Shown: piece after piece, positions 34,274 through 47,301 of the stretch
How positions within the stretch are numbered: position 1 is the first letter of the stretch
How the letters are laid out: each line of letters opens with the position of its first letter
From: Aegilops tauschii subsp. strangulata
Taxonomy: Eukaryota > Streptophyta > Magnoliopsida > Poales > Poaceae
Assembly (NCBI RefSeq): GCF_002575655.3
Contig: NC_053037.3
Coordinates: forward strand, 140,317,207 to 140,381,206
DNA: 64,000 nucleotides
Direction: 5' to 3'
Notes under the pieces: model-generated
Databases searched by the model: none
Seen by the model: only the letters and a program-made list of their open reading frames with translations
Told to the model about the DNA's origin: nothing
Translations under genes and position numbers: made by a program

Positions 34274-36117
34274 TGATGTCTACTACGCAACCTTCTTCTT
34301 GTAGACGTTATTGGGCCTCTAAGTGCAGAGGTTTGTAGGACAGTAGCAAATTTCCCTCAAGTGGATGACCTAAGGTTTATCAATCCGTGGGAGGCGTAGG
34401 TTGAAGATGGTCTCTCTCAAACAACCCTGCAACCAAATAACAAAGAGTCTCTTGTCTCCCCAACACACCCAATACAATGGTAAATTGTATAGGTGCACTA
34501 GTTCGGCGAAGAGATGGTGATACAAGTGCAATATGGATGGTAGATATAGGTTTTGTAATCTGAAAATATAAAAACAGCAAGGTAACTAATGATAAAAATG
34601 AGCGTAAACGGTATTGCAATGCATTGAAACAAGGCCTAGGGTTCATACATTCACTAGTGCAAGTTCTCTCAACAATAATAACATAATTGGATCATATAAC
34701 TATCCCTCAACATGCAACAAAGAGTCACTCCAAAGTCACTAATAGCGGAGAACAAACGAAGAGATTATGGTAGGGTGCGAAACCACCTCAAAGTTACTCT
34801 TTCGGATCGATCTATTCAAGAGTCCGTAGTAAAATAACACGAAGCTATTCTTTCCGTTCGATCTATCATAGAGTTCGTACTAGAATAACACCTTAAGATA
34901 CAAATCAACCAAAACCCTAATGTCACCTAGATACTCCAATGTCACCTCAAGTATCCGTGGGTATGATTATACGATATGCATCACACAATCTCAGATTCAT
35001 CTATTCAAACCAACACAAAGTGCTTCAAAGAGTGCCCCAAAGTTTCTACCAGAGAGTCAAGACGAAAACGTGTGCCAACCCCTATGCATAGGTTCATGGG
35101 CGGAACCCTCAAGTATCCGTGGGTATGATTATACGATATGCATCACACAATCTCAGATTCATCTATTCACAAAGTACTTCAAAGAGTGCCCCAAAGTTTC
35201 TACCGGAGAGTCAAGACGAAAACGTGTGCCAACCTCTATGCATCGGTTCATGGCCGGAACCCGCAAGTTGATCACCAAAACATACATCAAGTGGATCACG
35301 TGATATCCCATTGTCACCACAGATAAGCATGGCAAGACATACATCAAGTGTTCTCAAATCCTTAAAGACTCAATCTGATAAGATAACTTCAAAGGGAAAA
35401 CTCAATCCATTACAAGAGAGTAGAGGGGGAGAAACATCATAAGGTCCAACTATAATAGCAAAGCTCGCGATACATCAAGATCGTACCACCTCAAGAACAC
35501 GAGAGAGAGAGAGAGAGATCAAACACATAGCTACTGGTACATACCCTCAGCCCCAAGGGTGAACTACTCCCTCCTCGTCATGGAGAGCACCGGGATGATG
35601 AAGATGGCCACCGGTGAGGGATACCCCCTCCGGCAGGGTGCCGGAACAGGGTCCCGATTGGTTTTTGGTGGCTACAGAGGCTTGTGGCGGCGGAACTCCC
35701 AATCTATTTTGTCCCCCGAAGGTTTTAGGGTATATGGGAATATATAGGAGAAAGAAGTCGGTAAGGGGAGCCACAAGGGGCCCACGAGGGTGGAGGGCGC
35801 GCCCAGGGGGGTGGGCGCGCCCCCCTGCCTCGTGCTCTCCTCGTTGATCCCCTGACGTGCAATCCAAGTCTCCCGTATTGCTTTCTTTCCAAAAATAACT
35901 TTTCCGAAGGTTTCATTCCGTTTGGACTCCGTTTGATATTCCTTTTCTATGAAACACTGAAACAAGGGAAAAAACAGAAACTGGCACTGGGCTCTGGGTC
36001 AATAGGTTAGTCCCAAAAGTAATATAAAAGTGGATAGTAAAGCCCATTAAACATCCAAGATGGATAATATAATATCATGAATACTTCATAAATTATAGAT
36101 ACATTGGAGACGTATCA
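34274..36117 (-). repeat. 3' LTR of element B (1844 bp)
   Basis: On the minus strand it starts TGATACGTCTCCAATG and ends ...GTAGTAGACATCA. It is longer than the 5' LTR (about 1.7 kb without the insert) because of an internal 162-bp tandem duplication. It also holds a (GA)n run at 35501-35518. Confidence 0.8.
34946..35269. repeat. 162-bp tandem duplication found in only one LTR of B
   Basis: CTCAAGTATCCGTGGGTATG starts at 34946 and again at 35108, and the following bases repeat (with a short deletion in the second copy). The corresponding region of the 5' LTR (about 49300-49460) has one copy only. Confidence 0.8.
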
Positions 36118-39100
36118 GCATCCCCAAGCTTAATTCCTGCTCGTCCTCGAGTAGGTAAATGATAAAAGAAATAATTTATGAAGTGTGAATGCTAGCAGGT
36201 GCATAAGTTTGATCAATGATAATTTCAATCACCTTTTCTAGCATCATCATATGTCATAACAGTAGCTCAACTCATAGAACTTTTCATGATCAAGTAACAA
36301 GCTATTCAGATGTTAAAGTATAGATCATAAACTTTCTTGAAAAGTAACAAACCGTGTTATTAGTCATCAAACAATTACAATTCATCTTATTTTCAGGAAG
36401 AGTCTATGTCAGAGCTTTAATTTAGCAAACCCCACATACTCAACTATCATATAGTATTTCACAATTGCTAACACTCACGCGATATTTATGGGTCCAAAGT
36501 TTTAATCAGACACAGAGAAAGATAGGGGCTTATAGATTCGCCTCCCGACCTTTTACCTCAAGGGTAATGTCAACAACAATAGTTCATGATGCCTTACATC
36601 CAATTGGATATATATATCAGAATCTTTCCAACACAAGGTGCTTGCCAAAGGATAAAATGTAAAAAGGAAAGGTGAAGATCACCATGACTCTTGCATAAGG
36701 TAAAAGAAAAGATAGGCCCTTCGCAGAGGGAAGCAGAGGTTGCAATGAGCTTTTATAGTTGGATGCACAAAATCTTAATGCGAGGGAACGTCACTTTATA
36801 TTGCCACTTGTGATAGGGACCTTTATTATGCAGTCTGTCGCTTTTATTTCTTCCATATCACAATGATCGTATAAATCTTATTTTCTCCACACTAAAATAT
36901 CATACATATTTAGAGAGCAATTTTTATTGCATGCACCGATGACAACTTACTTGAAGGATCTTACTCAATCCATAGGTAGGTATGGTGGACTCTCATGGCA
37001 ATACTGGTTTAAGGGATGTTTGGAAGCACAAGTAGTATCTCTACTTGGTGCAAAGAATTTGGCTAGCATGAGGGGGAAAGGCAAGCTCAACATGTTGGGC
37101 GATCCATGACAATATACTTTATTTCGGATATAAGAAAACATAACCCATTACGTTGTCTTCCTTGTCCAACATCAACCTTTTAGCATGTCATATTTTAATA
37201 AGTGCTCACAATTACAAAAGATTTCCAAGATAGTATATTTATATGTGAAATCTCTCTTCCTTCAATATTCTTTCATGAATTGTTCAAGTGACCAATACAA
37301 TGTTTCGTAACCTTCAAAAAATTTACCACCTATACTTCTTATATGTGAAGGCATTACTCCCCATGGGAAAGGCGTATGAAACATATATAATTTCAGATTT
37401 ATGACATTCAAATCATTCAACCATTTACTCATAGGATATAAGTGAAGCACACGAGTAAATGACAAACTACTCCAAAAAGATATAAGTGAAGATTAATGAG
37501 TAGTTAAATAATTATTTACCTATGTGAGGACTCTCTCTCATTTAAGTATTTCAGATCTTGATACTTTATTCAAACAGCAAGCAAACCAAAATAAAATGAC
37601 ATCTAAGAATAGCAAACATCATGTGAAGAAGCAAAAACTTAGGATCAACCGATACTAACCGATAGTTGTCGAAGAAGAAAGGTGGGATGCCAACCGGGGC
37701 ATCACCAAGCTTAGACGCTTGATACTTCTTGAAATGTTATCTTGGGATGCCTTGGGCATACCCAAGCTTGAACTTTTGTGTCTCCTTAATTCCTCTCATA
37801 GCACGGTCTCCCTAAATCTCAAAAGGTTCATCCACACAAAACTCAACGAGGACTCGTGAGATAAGTTAGTATAAACCAATGCAAAAACCTTATCATACTA
37901 TACTGTAGCAAGTCACTAAAATTATTATTCAACCTTGAATACTAACTGCCTCTGCATATTTAATAGTCCTATCCTCAAATAGAATCATTAAAGAAGCAAA
38001 CATATGCAAACAATACAAACATAACAGCAATCTGCCTAAACAGGACAGTCTGTAAAGAATGCAGCAAGATCCATACTTCCCTAACTCCAAAAATTATGAA
38101 AGAAAATTCCCACTGTAGTAAATTTATTAGAGCTTATTATGCAAAAAGTTTCAACATTTTATCACATTCTGACTTTTCTAGGGAATTTGTGCAACAGCGG
38201 TAAACTTTCTGTTTTGAAACAGCAACATGTAGACTTGCAAAATAAGCATGGTAAAGGCTATGCTTGACATTTTTATTGAAAATATAGATGCGAAACATTA
38301 TTATAAATAACAGCAAGCAAAACTAAATAAAATAAAATGACACTCCAAGCAAAACACATATCATGTGGTGAATAAAAATATAGCGCCAATTAAAGTTACC
38401 GATGAACGAAGACGAAAGAGGGGATGCCTTCCGGGGCATCCCCAAGCTTAGGTGCTTGGTTTTCCTTAAATATTACCTTGGGGTGCCTTGGAAATCCCCA
38501 AGCTTAGGCTCTTGCCACTCCTTATTCCATAGTCCATCGAATCTTTACCCAAAACTTGAAAACTAGACAACACAAAACTTAACAGAAAATCTCGTGAGCT
38601 CCGTTAGCGAAAGAAAACAAAACACCACTTAAAGGTACTGTAATGAACTCATTCTTTATTTATATTGGTGTTAAAACAACTGTATTCCAACTTCTCTATG
38701 GTTTATAAACTCTTTTACTAGCCATAGATTCATTAAAATAAGCAAACAACACACGAAAAACAGAATCTGTCAAAAACAGAACAGTCTGTAGTAATATGTA
38801 ACTAACGCAAACTTATGGAACTCCAAAAATTCTACCAAAATAGGACGACCTAGATAATTTTTTTATTGATATGATGCAATTGGAATCAATATTTTATCAT
38901 GTTCTGGTGATTTTTAACAATTGTTTTCGTGAACAGAAAGTTTCTGGAATTTTCAGCAAGATCAAATAACTATCATCCAAGAAGATCCTATAGGTCTTAC
39001 TTGGCACAAACACTAATTAAAACATAATACCACATCTTAACAGAAGCTAGATGTGTTATTTATTACTAAACAGAACCAAAAAGCAAGAGACTAAAATAAA

Positions 39101-39380
39101 ATTGGGTTGCCTCCCAACAAGCGCTAATGTTTAACGCCCCTAGCTAGGCATGATGATTTCAATGATGCTCACACAAAAGATAGGAATTGAAACATAAAGA
39201 GAGCATCATGAAGAATATGACTAGCACATTTAAGTCTAACCCACTTCCTATGCATTGGGATTTTGTGAGTAAACAACTTATAGGAACAATAATCAACTAG
39301 CATAGGAAGGCAAAACAAGCAAATCTTCAAGATTTTCAACACATAGAGAGGAAACTTGATATTATTGCAATATGTAGAAG
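36118..39380 (-). other. ORF-poor internal region of element B with PPT-like repeats
   Basis: The plus-strand motif GCATCCCCAAGCTTA in the PPT position (36118-36132) has relatives at 37699, 37756, 38436, 38493 and 39724, all in the same orientation. No coding region was seen. The layout mirrors that of element A. Confidence 0.6.
39102..39150 (-). other. Conserved non-coding motif of element B
   Basis: Read on the minus strand it contains CTAGGGGCGTTAAAC and CGCTTGTTGGGAGGCAACCC, matching 10846-10892 of element A. It lies just downstream of the ORF, as in A. Confidence 0.6.
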
Positions 39381-39381
39381 T

Positions 39382-39933
39382 TTATGATCCTCTCTCATAA
39401 TAATTTTCAGTAGCATCATGAATGAATTCAACAATATAACCAGCACATAAAGCATTCTTTTCATGATCTACAAGCATAGAAAATTTACTACTCTCCACAT
39501 AATCAAAATTCTTCTCATTCGGAATAGTGGGAGTAAACTCAACAAAACAACTATCATGTGATTGAAAATTAAGATCAAGATGACAAGTTTCATGGTTATC
39601 ATTATTATTTATAGCATACGTGTCATCACAATAATCATCATAGATAGGTGGCATGCTTTCATCATAGTAAATTTGCACATCAAAACTTGGGGGACTGAAA
39701 ATATCATATTCATCAAACATAGCTTCCCCAAGCTTGTGGCTTTGCATATCATTAGCATCATGGATATTCATAGAATTCATACTAACAACATTGCAATATT
39801 TCTCATCATACAAAGATTTAGTGCCAAACATTCTATAGATTTCTTCTTCTAGCACTTGAGCACAATTTTCCTTTCCATCATATTCATGAAAGATATTAAA
39901 AAGATGAAGCGTATGAGACAAACTCAAATCCAT
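39382..39933 (-). CDS. Acidic ORF of non-autonomous gypsy element B, function unknown
   Basis: ATG at 39933 opens 183 codons (MDLSLSHTLHLFNIFHEYDG...) ending at TAA (39382-39384). The protein is rich in Asp, Glu, Asn and Tyr, with a DDYCDDTY-like acidic run in the middle and no nucleic-acid-binding or enzymatic motif. The frame stays open upstream of the ATG for another 22 codons, so the true start or a splice site may lie there. It sits where gag is expected, after the PBS, but does not resemble Gag or the ORF of element A. It is intact in this copy. Confidence 0.5.
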   Translation of the reverse strand: MDLSLSHTLHLFNIFHEYDGKENCAQVLEEEIYRMFGTKSLYDEKYCNVVSMNSMNIHDANDMQSHKLGEAMFDEYDIFSPPSFDVQIYYDESMPPIYDDYCDDTYAINNNDNHETCHLDLNFQSHDSCFVEFTPTIPNEKNFDYVESSKFSMLVDHEKNALCAGYIVEFIHDATENYYERGS

Positions 39934-40027
39934 TTTTTGTAGTTTCCTTTTATAGACTAAACTAGTGATAAAACAAGAAACAAAAAGATTCGATTGCAAG
40001 ATCTAAAGATATACCTTCAAGCACTCA

Positions 40028-40047
40028 CCTCCCCGGCAACGGTGCCA
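40028..40047 (-). promoter_or_regulatory. Primer binding site of element B, tRNA-Asp type
   Basis: On the minus strand it reads TGGCACCGTTGCCGGGGA, one mismatch from the complement of the plant tRNA-Asp 3' end. It lies about ten bases inside the 5' LTR border (40058). Confidence 0.7.
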
Positions 40048-40057
40048 GAAAAGAGCT

Positions 40058-40464
40058 TGATGTCTACTACGCAACCTTCTTCTTGTAGACGTTGTTGGGC
40101 CTCCAAGTGTAGAGGTTTGTAGGACAGTAGCAAATTTCCCTCGAGTGGATGACCTAAGGTTTATCAATTCGTGGGTGGCGTAGGTTAAAGATGGTCTCTC
40201 TCAAACAACCCTGCAACCAAATAACAAAGAGTCTCTTGTGTCCCCAACACACCCAATACAATGGTAAATTGTATAGGTGCACTAGTTCGGCGAAGAGACG
40301 GTGATACAAGTGCAATATGGATGGTAGATATAGGTTTTTGTAATCTGAAAATATAAAAACAGCAAGGTAACTAATGATAAAAGTGAGCGTAAACGGTATT
40401 GCAATGCTTTGAAACAAGGCCTAGGGTTCATACTTTCACTAGTGCAAGTTCTCTCAACAATAAT
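40058..40464 (-). repeat. 5' LTR of element B, inner part
   Basis: It matches 34274-34681 of the 3' LTR and ends in CTCTCAACAATAAT, where the copia element begins. The outer part is at 49030-50327. Confidence 0.85.
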
Positions 40465-42198
40465 TGAAGGAAATATGCCCTAGAGGCAATAATAAAGTTA
40501 TTATTTATTTCCTTATTTCATGATAAATGTTTATTATTCATGCTAGAATTGTATTAACCGGAAACTTGATACATGTGTGAATACATAGACAAACATAGTG
40601 TCGCTAGTATGCCTCTACTTGACTAGCTCGTTAATCAAAGATGGTTGAGTTTCCTAACCATAGACATGAGTTGTCATTTGATTAACGGGATCACATCATT
40701 AGGAGAATGATATGATTGACTTGACCCATTCTGTTAGCTTAGCACTTGATCGTTTAGTATGTTGCTATTGCTTTCTTCATGACTTATACATGTTCCTATG
40801 ACTATGAGATTATGCAACTCCCGTTTACCGGAGGAACACTTTATGTGCTACCAAACGTCACAACGTAATTGGGTGATTATAAAGGTGCTCTACAGGTGTC
40901 TCCGAAGGTACTTGTTGGGTTGGCGTATTTCGAGATTAGGATTTGTCACTCCGATTGTCGGAGAGGTATCTCTGGGCCCTCTCGGTAATGCACATCACTT
41001 AAGCCTTGCAAGCATTGCAACTAATGAGTTAGTTGTGGGATGATGTATTACGGAACGAGTAAAGAGACTTGCCGGTAACGAGATTGAACTAAGTATTGAG
41101 ATACCGACGATCGAATCTCGGGCAAGTAACATACAAGTGACAAAGGGAATAACGTATGTTGTTATGCGGTCTGACCGATAAAGATCTTCGTAGAATATGT
41201 GGGAGCCAATATGAGCATCCAGGTTCCGCTATTGGTTATTGACCGGAGACGTGTCTCGGTCATGTCTACATCGTTCTTGAACCCGTAGGGTCCGCACGCT
41301 TAAAGTTCGATGACGGTTATATTATGAGTTTTTGTGTTTTGATGTACCGAAGGTAGTTCGGAGTCCCGGATGAGATCGGGGACATGACGAGGAGTCTCGA
41401 AATGGCCGAGACGTAAAGATCGATATATTGGACGACTATATTCGGACTTCGGAAAGGTTCCAAGTGATTCGGGTATTTATCGGAATACCGGAGAGTTACG
41501 GGAATTCGCCGGGGAGAAGTATTGGGCCTTATTGGGCCATGCGGGAATAGAGGAGAGAGGCCAAAAGGAAGGAGGCGCGCACCCCCCCCCCCTCTGGTCC
41601 GAATTGGACAAGGGGTGCAGCCCCCTTTTCCTTCTCCCTCTCCCCCTCTTTCCTTCTCTCCTACTCCAACAAGGAAAGGAGGAGTCCTACTCCCGGTGGG
41701 AGTAGGACTCCCCCCTTGGCGCGCCCTCCTCCTTGGCCGGCCGCCTCCCCCCTTGCTCCTTTATATACGGGGCAGGGGGCACCCCATAGACACAACAATT
41801 GATCCTTTGGATCCCTTAGCCGTGTGCGGTGCCCCCCCCCCCACCATAGTCCACCTCGATAATACTGTAGCGGTGCTTAGGCGAAGCCCTGCGTCGGTAG
41901 AACATCATCATCGTCACCACGCCGTCGTGCTGACGAAACTCTCCCTCAACACTCGGCTGGATCGGAGTTCGAGGGACGTCATCGGGCTGAACGTGTGCTG
42001 AACTGGGAGGTGTCGTGCGTTCGGTACTTGATCGGTCGGATGGTGAAGACATACGACTACATCAACCACATTGTGCTAACGCTTCCGCTTTCGGTCTATG
42101 AGGGTACGTGGACAACACTCTCCCCTCTCGTTGCTATGCATCACCATGATCTTGCGTGTGCGTAGGAATTTTTTTTGAAATTACTACGTTCCCCAACA
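40465..42198 (+). repeat. 5' LTR of the copia element (1734 bp)
   Basis: It starts TGAAGGAAATATGCCC and ends CGTTCCCCAACA. A TATA box (TTTATATAC, about 41760) follows a GC-rich stretch with a C run (41582-41593) that is shorter in the 3' LTR. Confidence 0.9.
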
Positions 42199-42215
42199 GT
42201 AGTATCAGAGCCTGG
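42199..42215 (+). promoter_or_regulatory. Copia primer binding site, initiator tRNA-Met type
   Basis: GTAGTATCAGAGCCTGG lies directly after the 5' LTR. The usual copia site is TGGTATCAGAGC, so the first bases have changed. Confidence 0.75.
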
Positions 42216-43483
42216 TTTTATGCGTTGATGTTATATGCACGAGTAGAACACAAGTGAGTTGTGGGCGATATAAGTCATACTGCTTACCAGCATGTCATAC
42301 TTTGGTTCGGCGGTATTGTTGGATGAAGCGGCCCGGACCGACATTACGCGTACGCTTACGCGAGACTGGTTCTACCGACGTGCTTTGCACATAGGTGGCT
42401 GGCGGATGTTAGTTTCTCCAACTTTAGTTGAACCGAGTGTGGCTACGCCCGGTCCTTGCGAAGGTTAAAACAGCACCAACTTGACAAACTATCGTTGTGG
42501 TTTTGATGCGTAGGTAAGAACGGTTCTTGCTAAGCCCGTAGCAGCCACGTAAAACTTGCAACAATAAAGTAGAGGACGTCTAACTTGTTTTTGCAGGGCA
42601 TGTTGTGATGTGATATGGTCAAGACATGATGCTAAATTTTATTGTATGAGATGATCATGTTTTGTAACCGAGTTGTCGGCAACTGGCAGGAGCCATATGG
42701 TTGTCGCTTTATTGTATGCAATGCAATCACCCTGTAATGCTTTACTTTATCACTAAGCGGTAGCGATAGTCGTAGAAGCATAAGATTGGCAAGACGACAA
42801 CGATGCTACGATGGAGATCAAGGTGTCGCGCCGGTGACGATGGTGATCATGACGATGCTTCGGAGATGGAGATCACAAGCACAAGATGATGATGGCCATA
42901 TCATATCACTTATATTGATTGCATTTGATGTTTACCTTTTATGCATCTTATCTTGCTTTGATTGACGGTAGCATTATAAGATGATCCCTCACTAAATTAT
43001 CAAGGTATAAGTGTTCTCCCTGAGTATGCACCGTTGCGAAAGTTCTTCGTGCTGAGACACCACGTGATGATCGGGTGTGATAGGCTCCACGTTCAAATAC
43101 AACGGGTGCAAAACAGTTGCACACGCGGAATACTCAGGTTAAGCTTGACGAGCCTAGCATATAACAGATATGGCCTCGGAACACGGAGACCGAAAGGTCG
43201 AGCGTGAATCATATAGTAGATATGATCAACATAGTGATGTTCACCATTGAAACTACTCCATCTCACGTGATGATCGGACATGGTTTAGTTGATATGGATC
43301 ACGTGATCACTTAGAAGATTAGAGGGATGTCTATCTAAGTGGGAGTTCTTAAGTAATATGATTAATTGAACTTAAATTTATCATAAACTTAGTCCTGATA
43401 GTATTTTGCCAATTATGTTGTAGATCAATAGCTCGTGTTGTTGCTTCCCTATGTTTATTTTGATATGTTCCTAGAGAAAAATT
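42216..43483 (+). other. Copia 5' leader
   Basis: A non-coding leader of about 1.3 kb between PBS and gag, normal for the BARE/Angela group, where it carries packaging signals. No conserved ORF was seen. Confidence 0.65.
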
Positions 43484-44290
43484 ATGTTGAAAGATGTTAG
43501 TAGCAATGATGCGGATTGGATCCATGATCTGAGGATTATCCTCATTGCTGCACAGAAGAATTATGTCCTTGATGCACCGCTAGGTGACAGACCTATTGCA
43601 GGAGCAGATGCAAACGTTATGAACGTTTGGCTAGCTCAATATGATGACTACTTGATAGTTTAGTGCACCATGCTTAACGGCTTAGAATCGGGACTTCAAA
43701 AACGTTTTTGAACGTCATGGACCATATGAGATGTTCCAGGAGTTGAAATTAATATTTCAAGCAAATACCCGAGTTGAGAGATATGAAGTCTCCAACAAGT
43801 TCTATAGCTAAAATATGGAGGAGAATAGCTCAAGCAGTGAGCATGTGCTCAGATTGTCTGGGTACTACAATCGCTTGAATCAAGTGGGAGTTAATCTTCT
43901 AGATTAAATAGTGATTGATAGAATTCTCTAGTCACCATCACCAAGTTAGTAGAACTTTGTGATGAACTATAGTATGCAAGGGATGACGAAAGTAATTCCT
44001 GAGCTCTTCGCGATGCTGAAATCGACGAAGGTAGAAATCAAGAAAGAGCATAAAGTGTTGATGGTTAACAAGACCAGTAGTTTCAAGAAAAGGGCAAAGG
44101 GATAGAAGGGGAACTTCAAGAAGAACGGCAAGCAAGTTGCTGCTCAAGTGAAGAAGCCCAAGTCTGGACCTAAGCCTGAGACTAAGTGCTTCTACTGCAA
44201 AGGGACTGGTCACTGGAAGCGGAACTGCCCCAAGTATTTGGTGGATAAGAAGGATGGCAAAGTGAATAAAGGTATATTTGATATACAGAT
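43484..44290 (+). pseudogene. Copia gag, degenerate
   Basis: From ATG at 43484 (MLKDVSSNDADWIHDL...) the frame shows the copia Gag pattern but meets several stops (near 43660, 43706, 43809, 43905 and 43930) and at least one frameshift. The single CCHC knuckle CFYCKGTGHWKRNC (44187-44228) is intact and is followed by PKYLVDKKDGK. Gag would form the virus-like particle and bind RNA. Confidence 0.75.
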
Positions 44291-47110
44291 TATTGATGTG
44301 TATTTACTAGTGTTCGTAGCAACCCCTCGGTATTTGATACTGGTTCAGTTACTAAGAGTAGTAACTCGAAACAGGAGTTGCGGAATGAACAGAGACTAGT
44401 TAAGGGTGAAGTGACGATGTGTGTTGGAAGTGGTTCCAAGATTGATATGATCATCATCGCACGCTCCCTACACTTTTGGGATTAGTGTTGAACCTAAATA
44501 AGTGTTATTTGGTGTTTGCATTGAGCATGAAATGATTTGATCATGTTTATTGCAATACGGTTATTCATTTAAGTTAGAGAATAATTGTTGTTCTATTTAC
44601 ATGAATAAAACCTTCAATGGTCATACACCCAATGAAAATGGTTTGTTGGATCTCGATCGTAGTGATACACATATTCATAATATTGAAGCCAAAAGATGCA
44701 AAGTTAATAATGATAGTGCAACTTATTTGTGGCACTGCCATTTAGGTCATATTGGTGTAAAGCGCATGAAGAAACTCCATGTTGATGGGATTTTGGAATC
44801 ACTTGATTATGAATCACTTGATGCTTGCGAACCATGCCTCTTGGGCAAGATGACTAAAACGCCGTTCTCCGGAACAATGGAGCAAGCAACAGATTTGTTG
44901 GAAATCATACATACTGATGTATGTGGTCCGATGAATATTGAGGCTCGTAGCGGGTATCATTATTTTCTTACCTTCACAGATGATTTGAGTGGATATGGGT
45001 ATATCTACTTAATGAAACAGAAGTCTGAAACATTTGAAAAGTTCATATAATTTCAGAGTGAAGTGGAAAATCATCGTAACAAGAAAAGAAAGTTTCTACG
45101 ATCTGATCGTGGAGAAGAGTATTTGAGTTACGAGTTTGGTCTTCAGTTAAAACAATGTGAAATAGTTTCATTGCTCACGCCACCTGGAACACCACAGTGT
45201 AATGGTGTGTCCGAACATCGTAACCGTACTTTATTATATATGGTGCAATCTATGATGTCTCTTACTGATTTACCACTATCTTTTTGGGGTTATGCATTAA
45301 AGATAGCTGCATCCACGTTAAAAAGGGCACCGTCTAAGTCCGTTGAGATGACACAATATGAACTGTGGTTTGGCAAGAAACCAAAGTTGTCGTTTCTTAA
45401 AGTTTGGGGTTGTGATGCTTATGTGAAAAAGCTTCAACCTGATAAGCTCGAACCCAAATCGAAGAAATGTGTCTTCATAGGATACCCAAAGGAGACTGTT
45501 GGGTACACCTTCTATCACAGATCCGAAGGCAAGATATTCGTTGCTAAGAATGGATCCTTTCTAGAGAAGGAGTTTCTCTCGAAAGAAGTGAGTGGGAGGA
45601 AAGTAGAACTTGATGAGGTAACTGTACCTTCTCCCGAATTGGAAAGTAGTTCATCACTGAAATCAGTTCCAGTGATGCTTACACCAATTAGTGAGGAAGT
45701 TAATGATGATGATCATGAAGCTTCGGATCAAGTTACTACCTAACCTCGTAGGTCAACCAAAGTAAGATCCGCACCAGAGTGGTACGGTAATCCTGTTCTG
45801 GAAGTTATGTTACTGGACCATGACGAACCTACGAACTATGAAGAAGCGATGGTGAGCCCAGATTCCGCGAAATGGCTTGAGGCCATGAAATCTGAGATGG
45901 GATCCATGTATGAGAACAAAGTGTGGACTTTGGTTGACTTGCCCGATGATCGGCAAGCAATTGAGAATAAATGGATCTTCAAGAAGAAGACTGACGCTGA
46001 CGGTAATGTTACTGTCTATAAAGCTCGACTTGTTGCAAAAGGTTTTCAACAAGTTCAAGGGATTGACTACAATGAGACCTTCTCACCCGTAGTGATGCTT
46101 AAGTCTGTCCGAATCATGTTAGCAATTGCCGCATTTTATGATTATGAAATTTGGCAAATGGATGTCAAAACTGCATTCCTGAATGGATTTCTGGAAGAAG
46201 AGTTGTATATGATGCAACCAGAAGGTTTTGTCGATCCAAAGGGAGCTAACAAAGTGTGCAAGCTCCAGCGATCCATTTATGGACTGGTGCAAGCCTCTCG
46301 GAGTTGGAATATACGCCTTGATAAGTTGATCAAAGGATATAGTTTTATACAGACTTGCGGTGAAGCCTGTATTTACAAGAAAGTGAGTGGGAGCACTACA
46401 GCATTTCTGATAAGTATATGTGAATGACATATTGTTGATCGTAAATAATGTAGAATTATTCTGCAAAGCATAAAGGAGTGTTTGAAAGGAGTTTTTTAAA
46501 GAAAGACCTCGGTGAAGCTGCTCACATATTGAGCATCAAGATCTATAGAGATAGATCAAGACGCTTGATAAGTTTTTCAATGAGTACATACCTTGACAAG
46601 ATTTTGAAGTAGTTCAAAATGGAACAGTCAAAGAAAGAGTTCTTGCCTGTGTTACAAGGTGTGAAATTGAGTAAGACTCAAAGCCCGACCATGGCAGAAG
46701 ATAGAAAAGAGGATGAAAGTCATTTCCTATGCCTCAGTCATAGGTTCTATAAAGTATGCTATGCTGTGTAGCAGACCTATTGTGTACCTCACCATGATTT
46801 TGGCAAGAGGGTACAATAGTGATCTAGGAGTAGATCACTGGACAGCGGTCAAAATTATCCTTAGTGGAATAAGGAAATATTTCTCGGTTATGGAGGTGAC
46901 AAAAGGTTCGTCGTAAAGAGTTACGTCGATGCAAGTTTTGACACAGATCTGGATGACTCTAAGTCTCGATCTAGATACATATTGAAAGTGGGAGCAATTA
47001 GCTAGAGTAGCTCCATGCAGAACATTGTAGATATAGAAATTTGCAAAATACTTATGGATCTGAATGTGACAGACCCGTTGACTAAAATTATCTCACAAGC
47101 AAAACATGAT
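44291..47110 (+). pseudogene. Copia pol: protease, integrase, RT and partial RNase H, broken
   Basis: The protease active-site motif DTGS lies near 44336. A GAG-pre-integrase zinc region (HCHLGHIG...CEPC) lies at about 44735-44835 and the integrase core from about 44905 (IHTDVCGPM). The next catalytic Asp is in RSDRGEEY (about 45100) and the Glu region in NGVSEHRNRT (about 45202). RT starts near 45840, with KWIFKKKTD and WQMDVKTAFLNG. From 44550 to 46427 one frame holds with only two stops (45048-45050 and 45741-45743). A frameshift then puts the RT catalytic box out of frame, where it reads YVND instead of YVDD. RNase H is shortened (DDSKSRSRYI near 46950). The copy cannot make a working polyprotein. 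Confidence 0.85.
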
Positions 47111-47124
47111 CACACCTTAGTACT

Positions 47125-47285
47125 CTTTGGGTGTTAATCACATAGCGATGTGAACTAGATTATTGACTCTAGTAAACCCTTTGGGTGTTGGTCACATGAC
47201 GATGTGAACTATGGGTGTTAATCACATGGTGATGTAAACTATTGATGTTAAATCACATGGCGATGTGAACTAGATTATTGACTCT
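47125..47285 (+). repeat. Short tandem repeats before the copia 3' LTR
   Basis: Four to five diverged copies of a unit with GGGTGTTAATCACATGGCGA and TGTGAACTAGATTATTGAC. The last is directly followed by the PPT. Similar repeats are usual in BARE/Angela 3' untranslated regions. Confidence 0.7.
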
Positions 47286-47289
47286 AGTG

Positions 47290-47301
47290 CAAGTGGGAGA
47301 C
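47290..47301 (+). promoter_or_regulatory. Copia polypurine tract
   Basis: CAAGTGGGAGAC immediately precedes the 3' LTR start TGAAGG. Confidence 0.75.

Noticed and set aside
40028..40047. Sequence matching the 3' end of tRNA-Asp
   Set aside because: It is a retrotransposon primer binding site, only 18 bases long, not a tRNA gene.
41522..42001. 159-codon open frame (repeated in part at 48369-48771)
   Set aside because: It lies wholly in the GC-rich part of the copia LTR and its length depends on a C run that differs between the two LTRs; no protein family matches.
44550..46427. Copia pol as a working gene
   Set aside because: Two in-frame stops, a frameshift before the catalytic box and a changed catalytic motif.
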